Below, piece by piece: positions 13,085 through 23,509 of a DNA stretch of 64,000 bases; the first letter of the stretch is position 1, and every line of letters begins with the position of its first letter. This DNA comes from Casuarina equisetifolia. Lineage: Eukaryota > Streptophyta > Magnoliopsida > Fagales > Casuarinaceae. The position numbers and the translations under genes were made by a program. Where the stretch lies: NCBI GenBank assembly GCA_028551475.1, contig CM052360.1, positions 13,008,501 to 13,072,500 of the forward strand. The letters are read 5' to 3'. The notes under the pieces were generated by a model. The model saw only the letters and a program-made list of their open reading frames with translations. It was not told the origin of the DNA and ran no database searches.

Positions 13085-14730
13085 ATGGCAATTCCGCTCA
13101 GCCTTTTCTTACTTTTGGCTATTCTAGCTGCAACATCCATGTCCTCACCAGTTCAGGACCCAGAAGTAGTAGTGCAAGAAGCTCATGAGTAAGACTCTGA
13201 AACCTTCGAATGGTTAGTTTAACACTTAGTTATGTATGATACTAATGCTATATGTCACTTTTTTGGTCTTCCATTTTGTTGGTTGCAGGAGCGTGAATGC
13301 CTCTAGGAGAAATTTGGCTTTTCTCTCCTGTGGAACTGGGAATCCCATTGACGATTGCTGGAGGTGTGACCCAAATTGGGAGAAGAACCGGCAGCGGCTA
13401 GCCAATTGTGCAATTGGGTTTGGTAAGCGAGCCATTGGTGGTAGGGATGGAAAAATATATGTGGTCACAGACGCCGGTGATCACCCTGTGAATCCTAAGC
13501 CAGGCACCCTTAGGCATGCTGTGATCCAAGAAAAGCCTCTGTGGATCATCTTCAAGAGGGACATGGTGATCAAGCTGAAGCAAGAGCTGATCATGAATTC
13601 GTTCAAGACAATTGATGGTCGTGGAGTAAATGTGCACATTGCCGGAGGACCATGCATCACAATACAATATGTGACCAACATTATTATTCATGGCCTGAAC
13701 ATACATGACTGCAAGCAAGGTGGGAATGCTTATGTGAGGGACTCTCCTAGCCACTACGGCTGGAGAACTAAATCGGATGGTGATGGCATTTCGATCTTCG
13801 GTGGAAGCCACGTTTGGGTGGATCATTGCAGTTTATCTAATTGCCGTGACGGGCTAATTGATGCCATTCATGGATCCACAGCAATAACCATCTCTAACAA
13901 TTATATGACCCGTCATAACAAGGTGATGCTTCTGGGCCACAGTGATTCCTACACAAGAGACAAGAACATGCAAGTCACCATAGCCTTCAACCATTTTGGA
14001 GAAGGGCTCGTACAGAGGATGCCAAGGTGAATCCCCAAATGAAATTTAACTCTAACTTACGTTTCTGTTTCTGTTTCTGTTTCTCTTTAAAAATATATAA
14101 AAGAATCAATGGATTCTACAAAATTCTGAGCTGCAACGACAAGCAGGACTTGGTTTTGATCCATGTTGAACTTGTTTGCAGATGTAGACACGGTTATTTC
14201 CATGTGGTGAACAATGACTACACCCACTGGGAAATGTATGCGATTGGTGGCAGTGCTGCTCCTACTATCAACAGCCAAGGGAACAGATTTCTTGCTCCCA
14301 ATAATAGATACAACAAGGAGGTGAGAACCGAGTACAAGAACAACTAGTCTACTGTTCTTGCTCTGTCAAAATATTGAAACATATTGAAGCAAAGGCTCCC
14401 ATGAACGTTCTCAACAATTACTTTTTCCATTTAGTGTTTGCTTATGGACTCACCTGTTGCCTTGATACGGAATTTAAATCACTTATACAAAGAGTCTCAA
14501 TTTATCAGGTTACAAAACACGAAGGTGCACAGCGGAGAGCGTGGAAGAAATGGAATTGGAGGTCCGACGGAGACTTGCTGCTGAACGGTGCTTTCTTCAC
14601 CGCTTCTGGGGCCGGAGCATCTTCTAGTTACGCCAAAGCATCAAGCTTGAGTGCAAAACCATCCTCACTGGTGAGTACAATTACAGCCGGAGCCGGTGTA
14701 CTTAGCTGCAAGAAGGGTAGCCGTTGCTGA
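13085..14730 (+). CDS. secreted pectate lyase (polysaccharide lyase family 1), 4 exons, 400 aa
   Basis: Exons 13085-13188, 13289-14026, 14182-14320 and 14509-14730 join in frame with GT-AG introns. The product cleaves de-esterified pectin in the cell wall by beta-elimination, a calcium-dependent reaction. A hydrophobic signal peptide covers about residues 1-21. The cysteine-rich plant N-terminal block (around residues 45-60) precedes the parallel beta-helix. The DGDG stretch and WVDHCSL motif (Asp near 213), followed by DGLID, supply the calcium ligands. RMPRCRHG, spanning the exon 2/3 junction near residues 278-285, contains the catalytic arginine. The C-terminus has the usual WNWRSDGD block and ends with a cysteine-containing tail. 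Length is typical for plant members. Nothing is broken. The start is fixed by the signal peptide and the TATA box 75 bp upstream. Which paralogue this is cannot be decided from sequence alone. Confidence 0.96.
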
Positions 14731-15811
14731 TGACTAGAGGAGGAGGCCTAGAGGCCGAAGCTGAAGATGCTCAGGAAAAGTATAAAAGCAAAGTACGGAA
14801 GGAAGCAGAAGAAGACCAACTGCAGTTGCAAGAGAACTAGGATCGAAGTTCTTGTACATTAACTTTTCGTTATTACCTCAAAACTTCAGCTTGTTTCCAT
14901 CAGAACCTCCGATTAGGGAACTCCTTAAGGGTGCAAGTGAAACGAGGAAAAGTATTATTACAATGATTGTTCAATTCAGAAAATGGGCCTTGTACATCTA
15001 AGCTCTCTCTTTCTCTTTCTCTGTCTCTGTCTCTGTCTGTCTCTCTCACTCTTGCATCTGCTTAACTTTGGTCCCACTCAGGCTCTGCTCACATGGGGTG
15101 ACCCAGAGCATCAACAGCAATCTTAAATGTAAGATCAAATGAATGTTGTTGGTACTCTATTGCTTCCACAATCTCCATTGTCCTTACGATTCAACTGCAG
15201 CTGTTGTCTCTTTGGTAACTTGCAGGACAGGAGAGTCCACGACTAGATGAGTAAGTATTCAAAGCAACTGCCATTAGAGCAATTATGAAGTCTCTCCGAC
15301 AGGCTCCAGTTTCCCCATACGTAGAGCACCAGAGGTCACAATGGCCAGATGCTGCTGCACCATTCCATCTATATATAAATGACAAATCTACAGCAGAGTC
15401 GGCAAACTTGCAGGAAGGAAGAAAATGTTATGGCGGGGGCAAGCTCTCCGTGTTTTCAATGGTCTTGAATAAGAAACGTACAACATTAAGGGAAATGAGT
15501 GCTCCAGAAAGCACCGCGGTCCAAATCGCATGCACCTTTTTCTTTTTTATTTTTTTATCGGATCATGTGGGCACACGAGAGAGAGAGACGAGAGACCACA
15601 AAATATGCAAAGAGAGCAAAAATCTATAACTCATTAAGCGCGACAGAAAGTACACTGCAATTCGAATCAAAGGCACTCCAAAATCTATGAGCACAAGTTT
15701 CCATCCCATGTAAACATATAATGGTCTCAGAATCACTTGAGCACCAAACAAAACCAACAAAACATTGAGAGCTCAGGTGAAGCAGAATTATAGAACTTAG
15801 ACCATGGCGTA
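14731..15811. other. convergent intergenic region, 3' UTRs
   Basis: This lies between the ends of the pectate lyase (+) and CCT5 (-) genes and must contain both 3' UTRs. A pyrimidine microsatellite of tctc and tctg units runs from about 15005 to 15050. A short minus-strand open frame near 15191-15385 was not accepted as a gene. Confidence 0.6.
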
Positions 15812-16062
15812 TCAGTACTCAGAAGGTGAGATAACATCATCAATTTTCAATATCATCTTGACAACTTGAGTTGCCAGCAGGATCTGTTGCTGCTTGCCAA
15901 TCAGAGTCTCAAACACATTTTGCTCGCGCATGTCATTGGTGCCAACATCATTGCAATCAATCCCGCAGTAGGGATTGTTCTCCTGCACATTCAATATAAA
16001 ATTATCATCAGTCACTCTCAAAGGAAGAGTAAGATTAACCCACTTAAAACTTCTAGTGCACA

Positions 16063-16101
<39 letters not shown>

Positions 16102-17121
16102 AATTAGGCCAGAATAAAGTAACAGTAGCGTTCCATTTACCTTAAGTTGCTGCGACTTCACCATAGACAGCGTTTCAATGGGCTGAAGCCCACTATTCTC
16201 CGCAAGTGCCATGGGGATAGAATCCAAAGCATCAGCAAATGCTCTGATAGCGTACTGCAGATGATAGGACAACGTGATCAGTATGACCATTAATAGAAAG
16301 ATAAAATACAAAAAGAAACGGTCATACCTGCTCAACTCCTGGATATCTATCTGCAGCTGCCTCTACAGCAATTGAGCTAGAAATCTCAGCTGAGCCACCG
16401 CCGTACACAATAGAATTGTTACGAATGAGATTCCTTGCAACACACAAGGCATCATGGATGCTTCGCTTTGTCTCCTCTATGATCATTTTGTTACCTAATG
16501 CAGTTCAATCACCAAAAAATGTTATAATTGTCAAATGCCTCAAAAATCATTCTTTCTCAGTTTTTGCCCGTGTTATATTTCCACTCATTTCCTCAGATCA
16601 TTTGGTAACAACCATCCTAACAAATTCAAAGTGAGCACCCTAGTTTCATACCACACAAGTACAGATCTGATGGGGCCAAAATGAGATAGACTGGATCATA
16701 GCCACAATTCAGAGCATTTTCTACTTACGGTTAACTAGGAACATTAATGATAAAGAATCACGATAAGTTAAGTCTATGATTGCGAAGGTAACAGTAAACC
16801 AAAACAAACATACCTCCACGAATAAAGATGGTTACAGCCCTTGAATTTGCACAGTGCTCAATGTATAGCATTCGATCTTTTGTTGTACCAAATGATCTTT
16901 CTCGTACCAAACCAGCCTACATAAATTGTAAATCAACTTTTTGGTGTCATAGAGAAGCAATGTTGGAAGACTGACTAGAGTGACTCAAGCAAGATGTTAG
17001 AAACATAAACTTCAAGTTAAGTATTTGATTATTTTTGTCATGTCTTCATTCATATAAAGTTCTCTCCAAAGTTTTGCCATCTAACAGAAACTTAGTTATG
17101 GAGAGATATACTTTCAATTTA

Positions 17122-17158
<37 letters not shown>

Positions 17159-20100
17159 CGGGGGCGGGGAGGGATCTAGCTTGACATATTGTCAGAGCAC
17201 TAGCAGAAGTAACAACTAAAGAAAGGAGGAAGAAACACCTTTCCCAATTTTTCTGGGGTCAATTCTTGGAACCTTGGCACAATTCTCCCACCTACAAAGA
17301 CACCAACCAACACCATTATTTGCTGGTCAAAGGTCAATAAAGAAGGCAAAACAAAAGACAACGCACAAATACTGTCAATCGTGATCTATGAAATAAGTGT
17401 CTACCATCAGAAGTTGAAAAGCTTAAGCTAGACAAACCTGTGGCTATTGCTATCAGTTCTAGCTCCACACCACCAACCCATCTGACAGCAGGCAAGTTTC
17501 TGTGCATCAACAAATGATTTGCTTCATCATCGAACCCCCATTGACAGATAACCAAGGTAGCACCAACATCCTGCAACTCAGCACATCAGACTTTCCCTAG
17601 CCCAAAATAAATAGTGACAAAAAGAGAAATATTGCGTCAAGAAAAAGCAACTGGACATGTATTTCAAGAAACCCAAGTACGCCAGGCAGAAGAAAGTTAA
17701 ATTCACAGAATAAAGAGGTTACAGGTAAAAGAAGAAAACTTCAAAAATCGTTTGGGAAAATAAATTCTGTCAAATGTCCAAACAAGTTCCCCACCCCCCA
17801 AAACCCAAAAAAAAAAAAAAGCAAACATACAAAGAAAAAAAAAAGGAAAAGGATTTTAATGTTGAAATTTGTTACTAAACTTCAAAATGCTATCACACCT
17901 TGCATTTCTGAACCATTTCATCAAAGTACTTCTGTTCTTGCAGGCGCAATGTCTGGAACTTTTCGACCGTATCAATATCAACCTTATGTTTAGTCTTTGG
18001 CTTCGGTGGCTCAAAGGGGCAAGTCAAGATTGCAATTTTTGCATCTTCAATTTGCTTTGGCATCTGTGGATGGCTCATATCCTTGTCAACAACAATTCCA
18101 TATATTAGCTCAGTATCTTCCAGCTTACCACCTACTTTCCCCTCTACTTTTATTAAGTCTAGGTTGACATCCTTCCTCTCTAAATCAGCAACAGCGAGAA
18201 CAGCTTTAACAGCAATCTCAGCCAAACTGCGCTTGCATCGATTAACACTGCAATAAAATACAAAAGGGTTTGAAATGCACAACGTGAAACAAAGAAAATA
18301 TAAATTTAAAAAGAGTCAAATTAATGGTATCACCGGCCACCATTGCCCTTCCTTGAAAGACAACTTTAGGGCCAGACTAGATAAGAAGTTTAAAAAGAAA
18401 AAGAGGTTCCCTCAATTTTGTAGGGGCAGAGCTAGCAGAGCCCTTCTAACCATTTCATGTACTACTAATGCACTCAGAAATCTCCTCTTGACATCTTTCA
18501 TCAATATTAAAAACAGATTACCACATCTATGCAAACAGGCAATTATTCTCCAACGTCAGACTAGACGAGGCCCACAAAACTAGTTACCACATCATAAAAA
18601 CAATAAGGCAGAAAATGCATACTCACATCTTGAGCATCAACACTAGCTTACTGGGCCTTATATACAGCATAAGTTAACGCATTTACACTGCTACATGAAC
18701 TACTTCCGCAATTTCTAAGGACATCTTTTTGTCAACTTTCCACCCAAAACATTAGCCCTGTGGACATCAGTTTAAGATCATTGGGCCTGTACCCATCGAT
18801 CAAACATTGTAAAAAAGAATCATTTGGATTTTGATGGAAAAATTCAGAAGAAAGATGGGAAAAATAATAATAATAATAATATGCTCAAAGCTGACGAAAT
18901 TCACAAACCAGTGGCTGAACCATACAAAACATGACAATACTCGTATACTTGACTGAACATACAAAGGAATAAAATAAGAGTAAGTGCAAACAGATGTTAG
19001 GGATACTTTCTGAGCAATGTCAGTGTTGCAATTCATTGGAATGCTTTCTTCCTACATATTCATGTCAAGCAACAACAGCAACAGGGATCAAAGAGAATAA
19101 ACTGCCAGGCATGGTGGTGAAACCAAAAAGGAGCATAAACTGAACTTACATCTTTGAGGACAAGGTAGTCATGCAAGTTTGAACTAAGGGCTCAAAATTT
19201 GAGACTCCATATTCGAACTTCTGAGCAACACGCTCCAAATGCTCAACAACTATCCTTGAGGCCATTTCATAGCCCTCTGCAATCCGAATAGGATGGATAC
19301 CACGTTCCAGGAGCTTCTCAGCCTGCTCAAGAAGTGCGCCAGCCATGACAACAACTCCAGTTGTGCCGTCACCAATCTCATAGTCCTGACTCCGGGACAG
19401 CTCAACCATAAGCTTAGCAATTTGATTATCAACATCCATCTGCTCCAAGATTGTTGCACCATCATTGGCTGACAAGAAAGAAAATACCAGTTAAGAGACA
19501 CCCAAAACAACATAAATGATCAGACAAGTAAATAAACAACCAAAATCTTTTCATTTCTGCGTCCTAATGCACGCAACGCAATAAAGGGAAAAAAAAAATT
19601 ATTTACAGTAGTCTAGAGGGTACAACCCCGGACAAACGTGTAAAGGGACAACCTCAGTGGTCTCCGAAATAAACTCATGAAATCTAAGCAGTCGTTATTC
19701 AGATATTTCACCAAAGGGCATTCTGTTCAGAATATTATCAAAAAGGAACTATTCCGAGGCAGCAGATCAAAATTTGATAAGAAACGGCTCCATCCGAATG
19801 AAATCCACCGATCAAAGGGACCAGTATAACTTCACACTTTAAACACACTAGCCGTCAACTACTTCCTTACTGTCTACTTGCTATAGCACACTGCGCATAC
19901 ATAGATCCACACAAGCAAAACCTCGAAACTCATTTTACCCCACTAGGGCAACCAGAAAACTCAGATCAAGTACCGATTACATAACAGCATCACAAGCAAC
20001 AACAGAGATAGGCAGAAAGAATATAGGGGCATACTGATGGTGATGTCTCCGTCTGGGCTCTGGAGCATCTTGTCCATGCCCTTGGGGCCGAGGGACGTTC

Positions 20101-20233
20101 GGAGAATGCGAGCCACGGCCTTGCCCGCCGAAATGTTGGCCTTCTGAGCTTCCAACCCTCTCAACCTCGTCTTCTGCTCCTGCTCCTTTAAAATAATAAA
20201 CGGCCTCCCGAACTCGTCGAACGCCAGCGCCAT
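15812..20233 (-). CDS. CCT5: T-complex protein 1 subunit epsilon (CCT5), 9 exons, 535 aa
   Basis: Exons, in transcript order: 20035-20233, 19150-19468, 17899-18247, 17438-17570, 17291-17239, 16814-16916, 16328-16494, 16141-16254 and 15812-15982, all with GT-AG introns and correct phase. The product is one of eight subunits of the cytosolic CCT/TRiC ring, which folds actin, tubulin and other proteins with ATP. The N-terminus [12 protein letters not shown] is diagnostic for epsilon. The nucleotide-site motifs NDGA (68-71) and GDGTT (99-103), the HDA motif with its conserved Asp near 400, and a GGGSAE segment near 417-422 are all present. It ends in an acidic tail closing with SEY. The 535-residue length equals that of Arabidopsis CCT5. 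Intron 5 carries a 35-base homopolymer and intron 8 a GA microsatellite. The first ATG at 20233 gives the family N-terminus exactly. Confidence 0.98.
16064..16103. repeat. GA microsatellite in CCT5 intron 8
   Basis: An almost pure (GA)n run of about 40 bp lies inside the last intron of CCT5. It reads as a CT-rich tract in the sense of the gene. Confidence 0.9.
17124..17173. repeat. 35-base G homopolymer plus G-rich tail in CCT5 intron 5
   Basis: Positions 17124-17158 are uninterrupted G, followed by a G-rich segment with isolated C and A to about 17173. In the sense of CCT5 this is a poly-C tract about 80 nt below the donor site. The exact length may be an assembly estimate, since such runs are hard to sequence. 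Confidence 0.85.
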
Positions 20234-20940
20234 TTCCAACCTACGGAAGAGAGCGACGAGCGACGGTGGTGACTATCAGCTTGAAAGTGGAAGTAACTTC
20301 CAGTGGTGTGTGCTATGTAGAAGAGCGGGGGGGTTTTACAAGCTCGCTCAAAGCCCTAACTCGTTGTAATTCTCGCAGTCCCTTGATTCGGGTTTGGGTT
20401 TGGGTCTGGGCCGGGAATGTTGTCTCTGATTGTTTATCTGGGCTGGGGATTTAATTGGACTGGCTTTCTTGTTGAAAGAAATCCAAATCCAAGCTTTATT
20501 GTGGTACAAGAAATCATTGGATACTTGTACATATTTGAATGTTATTTGTTTTTTCTTTCTCTAATATAGGGTTTATGATTTTTTTATTAAGATATAGTTA
20601 ATGAATCTCATGTTTCTAATCAATATATCAAGAATCTTATTTTAAAATAATGAGATTCTATCAACTTTTGAGTTAAATAATGGACATTTTTTAATATAGT
20701 ATAAAAATTTAAAAATATTCCTTAGTACATTTATAGACTTCAATGTTTTAGTTCACGCATAATTCAAATAATATCGCATAATGATAGTATGATAACTTAA
20801 CCATTATGACAAAGGAACGTTTTAAAATGTTGCTAATAAATCTCACATGGTTAAAAATATATCAAAAATTCTATTTATATAACAACAAGTTCTACCAATC
20901 ATTCCAAAATGTTCTTAAAAACCTTGAAGAATATCAATTT

Positions 20941-20970
20941 TTCTTCTTCTTCTTCTTCTTCTTCTTCTTT
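20941..20970. repeat. CTT microsatellite
   Basis: About ten TTC/CTT units lie between CCT5 and the AGP gene. No role is visible. Confidence 0.9.
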
Positions 20971-21245
20971 CTTTTCTGTTTTTGACCAAACTTTAGAGAG
21001 CAGATTTTCAGTCTTGAATATCGGAATATGGGCAGTGTTAAATTTGTTCTCTAAATGTAGCCCCAACCCCTTCTACACAACCCACAATTTTAACTAAAAA
21101 TACCGTGCATGGCTTAAATGAGATTAGCGTTTAACAAACTTCCCCAACACATGCATGGCTTTCCTCACACTCCGCAACCAACCCTACCCGCACTCCACGT
21201 TCACCTCACAACCCACATCCTTAGCTTTCTACAACCCTACCGTTC

Positions 21246-21252
21246 TATATAT
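21246..21252 (+). promoter_or_regulatory. TATA box of the AGP gene
   Basis: The motif tatatat lies 93 bp upstream of the ATG at 21345 and is followed by a pyrimidine-rich leader. Confidence 0.6.
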
Positions 21253-21344
21253 CATTCCCCTCCCCTCCTCGCCCTTCCCGACTTGCAGTAATTCTCTATC
21301 CACATTATTAGAGAGCTACTGCCTTAAAATCCTATCTTCCGAAA

Positions 21345-21668
21345 ATGGCACGCCAAGTCGTGGTTCCTCTTCTGCTCCTCCTCTTCGCCATGACCGGGCT
21401 GGCTTTGGCGAAACATGCCACACCTGCAGTCCCGGCCACCCCTCCAGCCTCCAGCGCCCCCTCGGGTGGCGACGGTGGGATCGGTGATGGAACACCGTCG
21501 GGCGATGATGTGGAACCAGCCCCAGTTGGAGGACCTGTGCCTCCTGGAGCTTTCTCTCCTGGTAGTGAGGCGCCTGCGCCTAAGGGTAACGGTGCCAATT
21601 GCCTCAAGAACATCGGCGTCACCGGAGCCTTGGTGGCCACTGCTGTTGCTGGCTTCTTCGCCTTCTAA
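21345..21668 (+). CDS. small GPI-anchored arabinogalactan-type protein, 107 aa
   Basis: This is a single-exon gene. Residues 1-22 form a clear signal peptide with a run of leucines and likely cleavage after LALA. The mature part is rich in Pro, Ala, Ser, Thr and Gly, with AP, PA, TP and SP dipeptides of the kind that become hydroxyproline and carry arabinogalactan chains. The middle also has an acidic Gly/Asp stretch (about 47-60). The last 17 residues are hydrophobic and follow a small-residue region, the pattern of a GPI-anchor signal. The protein would sit on the outer face of the plasma membrane. The overall plan resembles Brassica BCP1-type pollen and anther AGPs, but such sequences are too low in complexity for a firm orthologue call. 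A long open frame on the opposite strand is a by-product of high GC content. Confidence 0.8.
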   Translation: MARQVVVPLLLLLFAMTGLALAKHATPAVPATPPASSAPSGGDGGIGDGTPSGDDVEPAPVGGPVPPGAFSPGSEAPAPKGNGANCLKNIGVTGALVATAVAGFFAF

Positions 21669-22609
21669 GTTGTTTGCACCGGATGCATTACAGCTTTAAA
21701 AGCTAATTTGTTTGTACAGACACCTAGTAACTGGCATTGAAAATGTGCATCTCTGATATTTATTTCCTTGGACGTGCATGTCGCGGTAGACAACACGAAT
21801 TCCGAATAAAGAAAAAAGGAGTTTTAGGGTTGAGAGCATGACATTTCTGTAACACCTTCTGAAAATTGTGCTGGTGATTCAACAGAAACTAAATTAAGGT
21901 TTCTTTTTTTTTTTTTAATTTCCTTTTGTCGACTTATTTTTCTTTTATCTAGAACTCCGCTCTAAAGGCAAAGTTTCGATGTTGAAAATGTCTTCCAAAA
22001 CAGATAATCAATTGAGTGTTTCCGGCTTCATTGAATAATAGATCCATGCGTGCGAGCTATAGCTTATTACTCACGGCCCACCTCTTAACAAAGACCATAA
22101 GCACGCTTCGACCGACAAGAAAAAGCTACCAGATATGTTGTTTAAGATGACAATATGGTGAATAGCATTGGCCAGCTAAATAAGGCAGGTTTTAAGAGGG
22201 CAATAAGAGCTTGAAAGGCAAAATGCTAAGGACTCAAGTCTACATCAACAATTATAGCTCCAATCAACAATTCCCATTAGAAACCCAATATATCGAGGGG
22301 CTATGTATGCAGGCAAATAAAAAAGAATTTACTACTCAGCACATCCCAGAATCAAAACCAAAAAACGATAACTAAAGAGACAAAGCATCTACAGCAACTT
22401 AGGGAAGGATAGTTAAAGACAACGAAATTTTCTACTTATGAGAAAAAAAGAAATGGAAGTGATGATCAAACCCAAAACCTAGCTATTGATACCAGACCCA
22501 AAATGACAACCAAGCTTGGGTAACATCATTGACAATGGAACAATTCAGTAACAAGTTCTACCTAAAAATAAATCTCTACATAAATCACTAAATCACACCA
22601 CAAAAGGGA
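21669..22609. other. intergenic, 3' UTR of the AGP gene and spacer
   Basis: The first ~100 bases downstream of the AGP stop should be its 3' UTR. A T-run lies near 21907. No gene is seen. TACA tetramers are at background level here (three in the last ~700 bp), in contrast to the adjacent block. Confidence 0.6.
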
Positions 22610-23509
22610 GGGGACACAGGATTAATTTTATTACACCGAAGCTCTTTATGGTCAAGGTTGCCAACAAATTCCTCGTAACTTCATTAATCGGGAAAAACAC
22701 AATGGGGTAGGTTGCTGAGCATGCACACCTCCATCAAAGATGATGCAGTTTACACCTGCATCGTAATAACATGATCCAGCTTACATCGTCGGGAGACATG
22801 AAATCCCGTTTACAACAAAAGGGGCAACATCACTTACACATTCTAAACCCATTAGTACAAAAGAAACTAGCTCCCACGTAAAAGGAAAGTACACAGAAAA
22901 GGTTAAAATCAAAAGTACATTAGGAGCGGCACCATGATTTTTCCAAGAAACTCTATATCTTCGGGCCCCAAGTCTATAATACTGCAGTATGAATACATGA
23001 CTCGTGAATACTTACTCTAAACCCAAGTAGTCCTTACAGTTTACAATAATACAGTCAAAGAATAACTCCAGACTCCTTTCTGCTTTCAAGGGCATTGCTT
23101 CCATAGAGACATGGTCGTACAAATTTTACAATGACCAGTTACAATTGAAGCAGGGATCCTATGTTACAATGTAATAACAGCTCAAACCCAACTTTCCTAA
23201 TGTGAAGAACAAGTTATCAGTTACAACACATCAATATGGGCCTCAGAACTTTTACAAGCTCAGAAATGAGATCAATACGGTCAAACAACAGAAGAGGCCC
23301 TTACATACCATGGGCTTAATACATAAAGCCAACTTTACACAAGCCAGTATTGTGCTTTACAAAGAGAGTGACAGATATGGTACATCCATCCACAAACTGT
23401 ACACAATGTCCGGTTATTTGCATTACTTGTAAACTCAACTCTTTCTAGACATTTTCTTGCACAGAGCACGATTTACAGACTTTTAGATGGTATAGGCTAC
23501 ATTTGCACA
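22610..23509 (-). promoter_or_regulatory. UGUA-dense block, probable 3'-UTR exon of the CPSF6-like gene
   Basis: In minus-strand sense this 0.9 kb contains about 26 UGUA tetramers (TACA on the plus strand) against 3 in the opposite sense. Flanking sequence is at background: about 12 in the next 2.3 kb on the gene-proximal side. The block is T-rich, ends with AATAAA (plus-strand 22627-22632), and begins at a possible acceptor cttctaag just above 23509. UGUA is the plant far-upstream polyadenylation element and the known binding site of cleavage factor Im. I infer a 3'-UTR exon of the gene at 25860-27809. It could belong to another minus-strand transcript. No protein is encoded. Confidence 0.5.

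Larger units (their letters stand above)
20234..21344. other. divergent promoter region between CCT5 and the AGP gene
   Basis: CCT5 is transcribed leftwards and the AGP gene rightwards, so this 1.1 kb should hold both promoters. A telo-box-like aaagccctaac lies about 120 bp upstream of the CCT5 ATG, a motif common in plant housekeeping promoters. A CTT repeat lies at 20941-20970. The AT-rich part at about 20560-20900 resembles a block at 37080-37620, so an old repeat may sit here. Confidence 0.55.

Noticed and set aside
15191-15385. Minus-strand frame with several cysteines between pectate lyase and CCT5
   Set aside because: It has 64 codons, no recognised family and no convincing splice partners. 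It lies in the expected 3' UTR zone of convergent genes.
21332-21640. Open frame of about 102 codons antisense to the AGP gene
   Set aside because: It mirrors the GC- and Pro-rich codons of the real gene, has no signal or domain of its own, and lacks a separate promoter.
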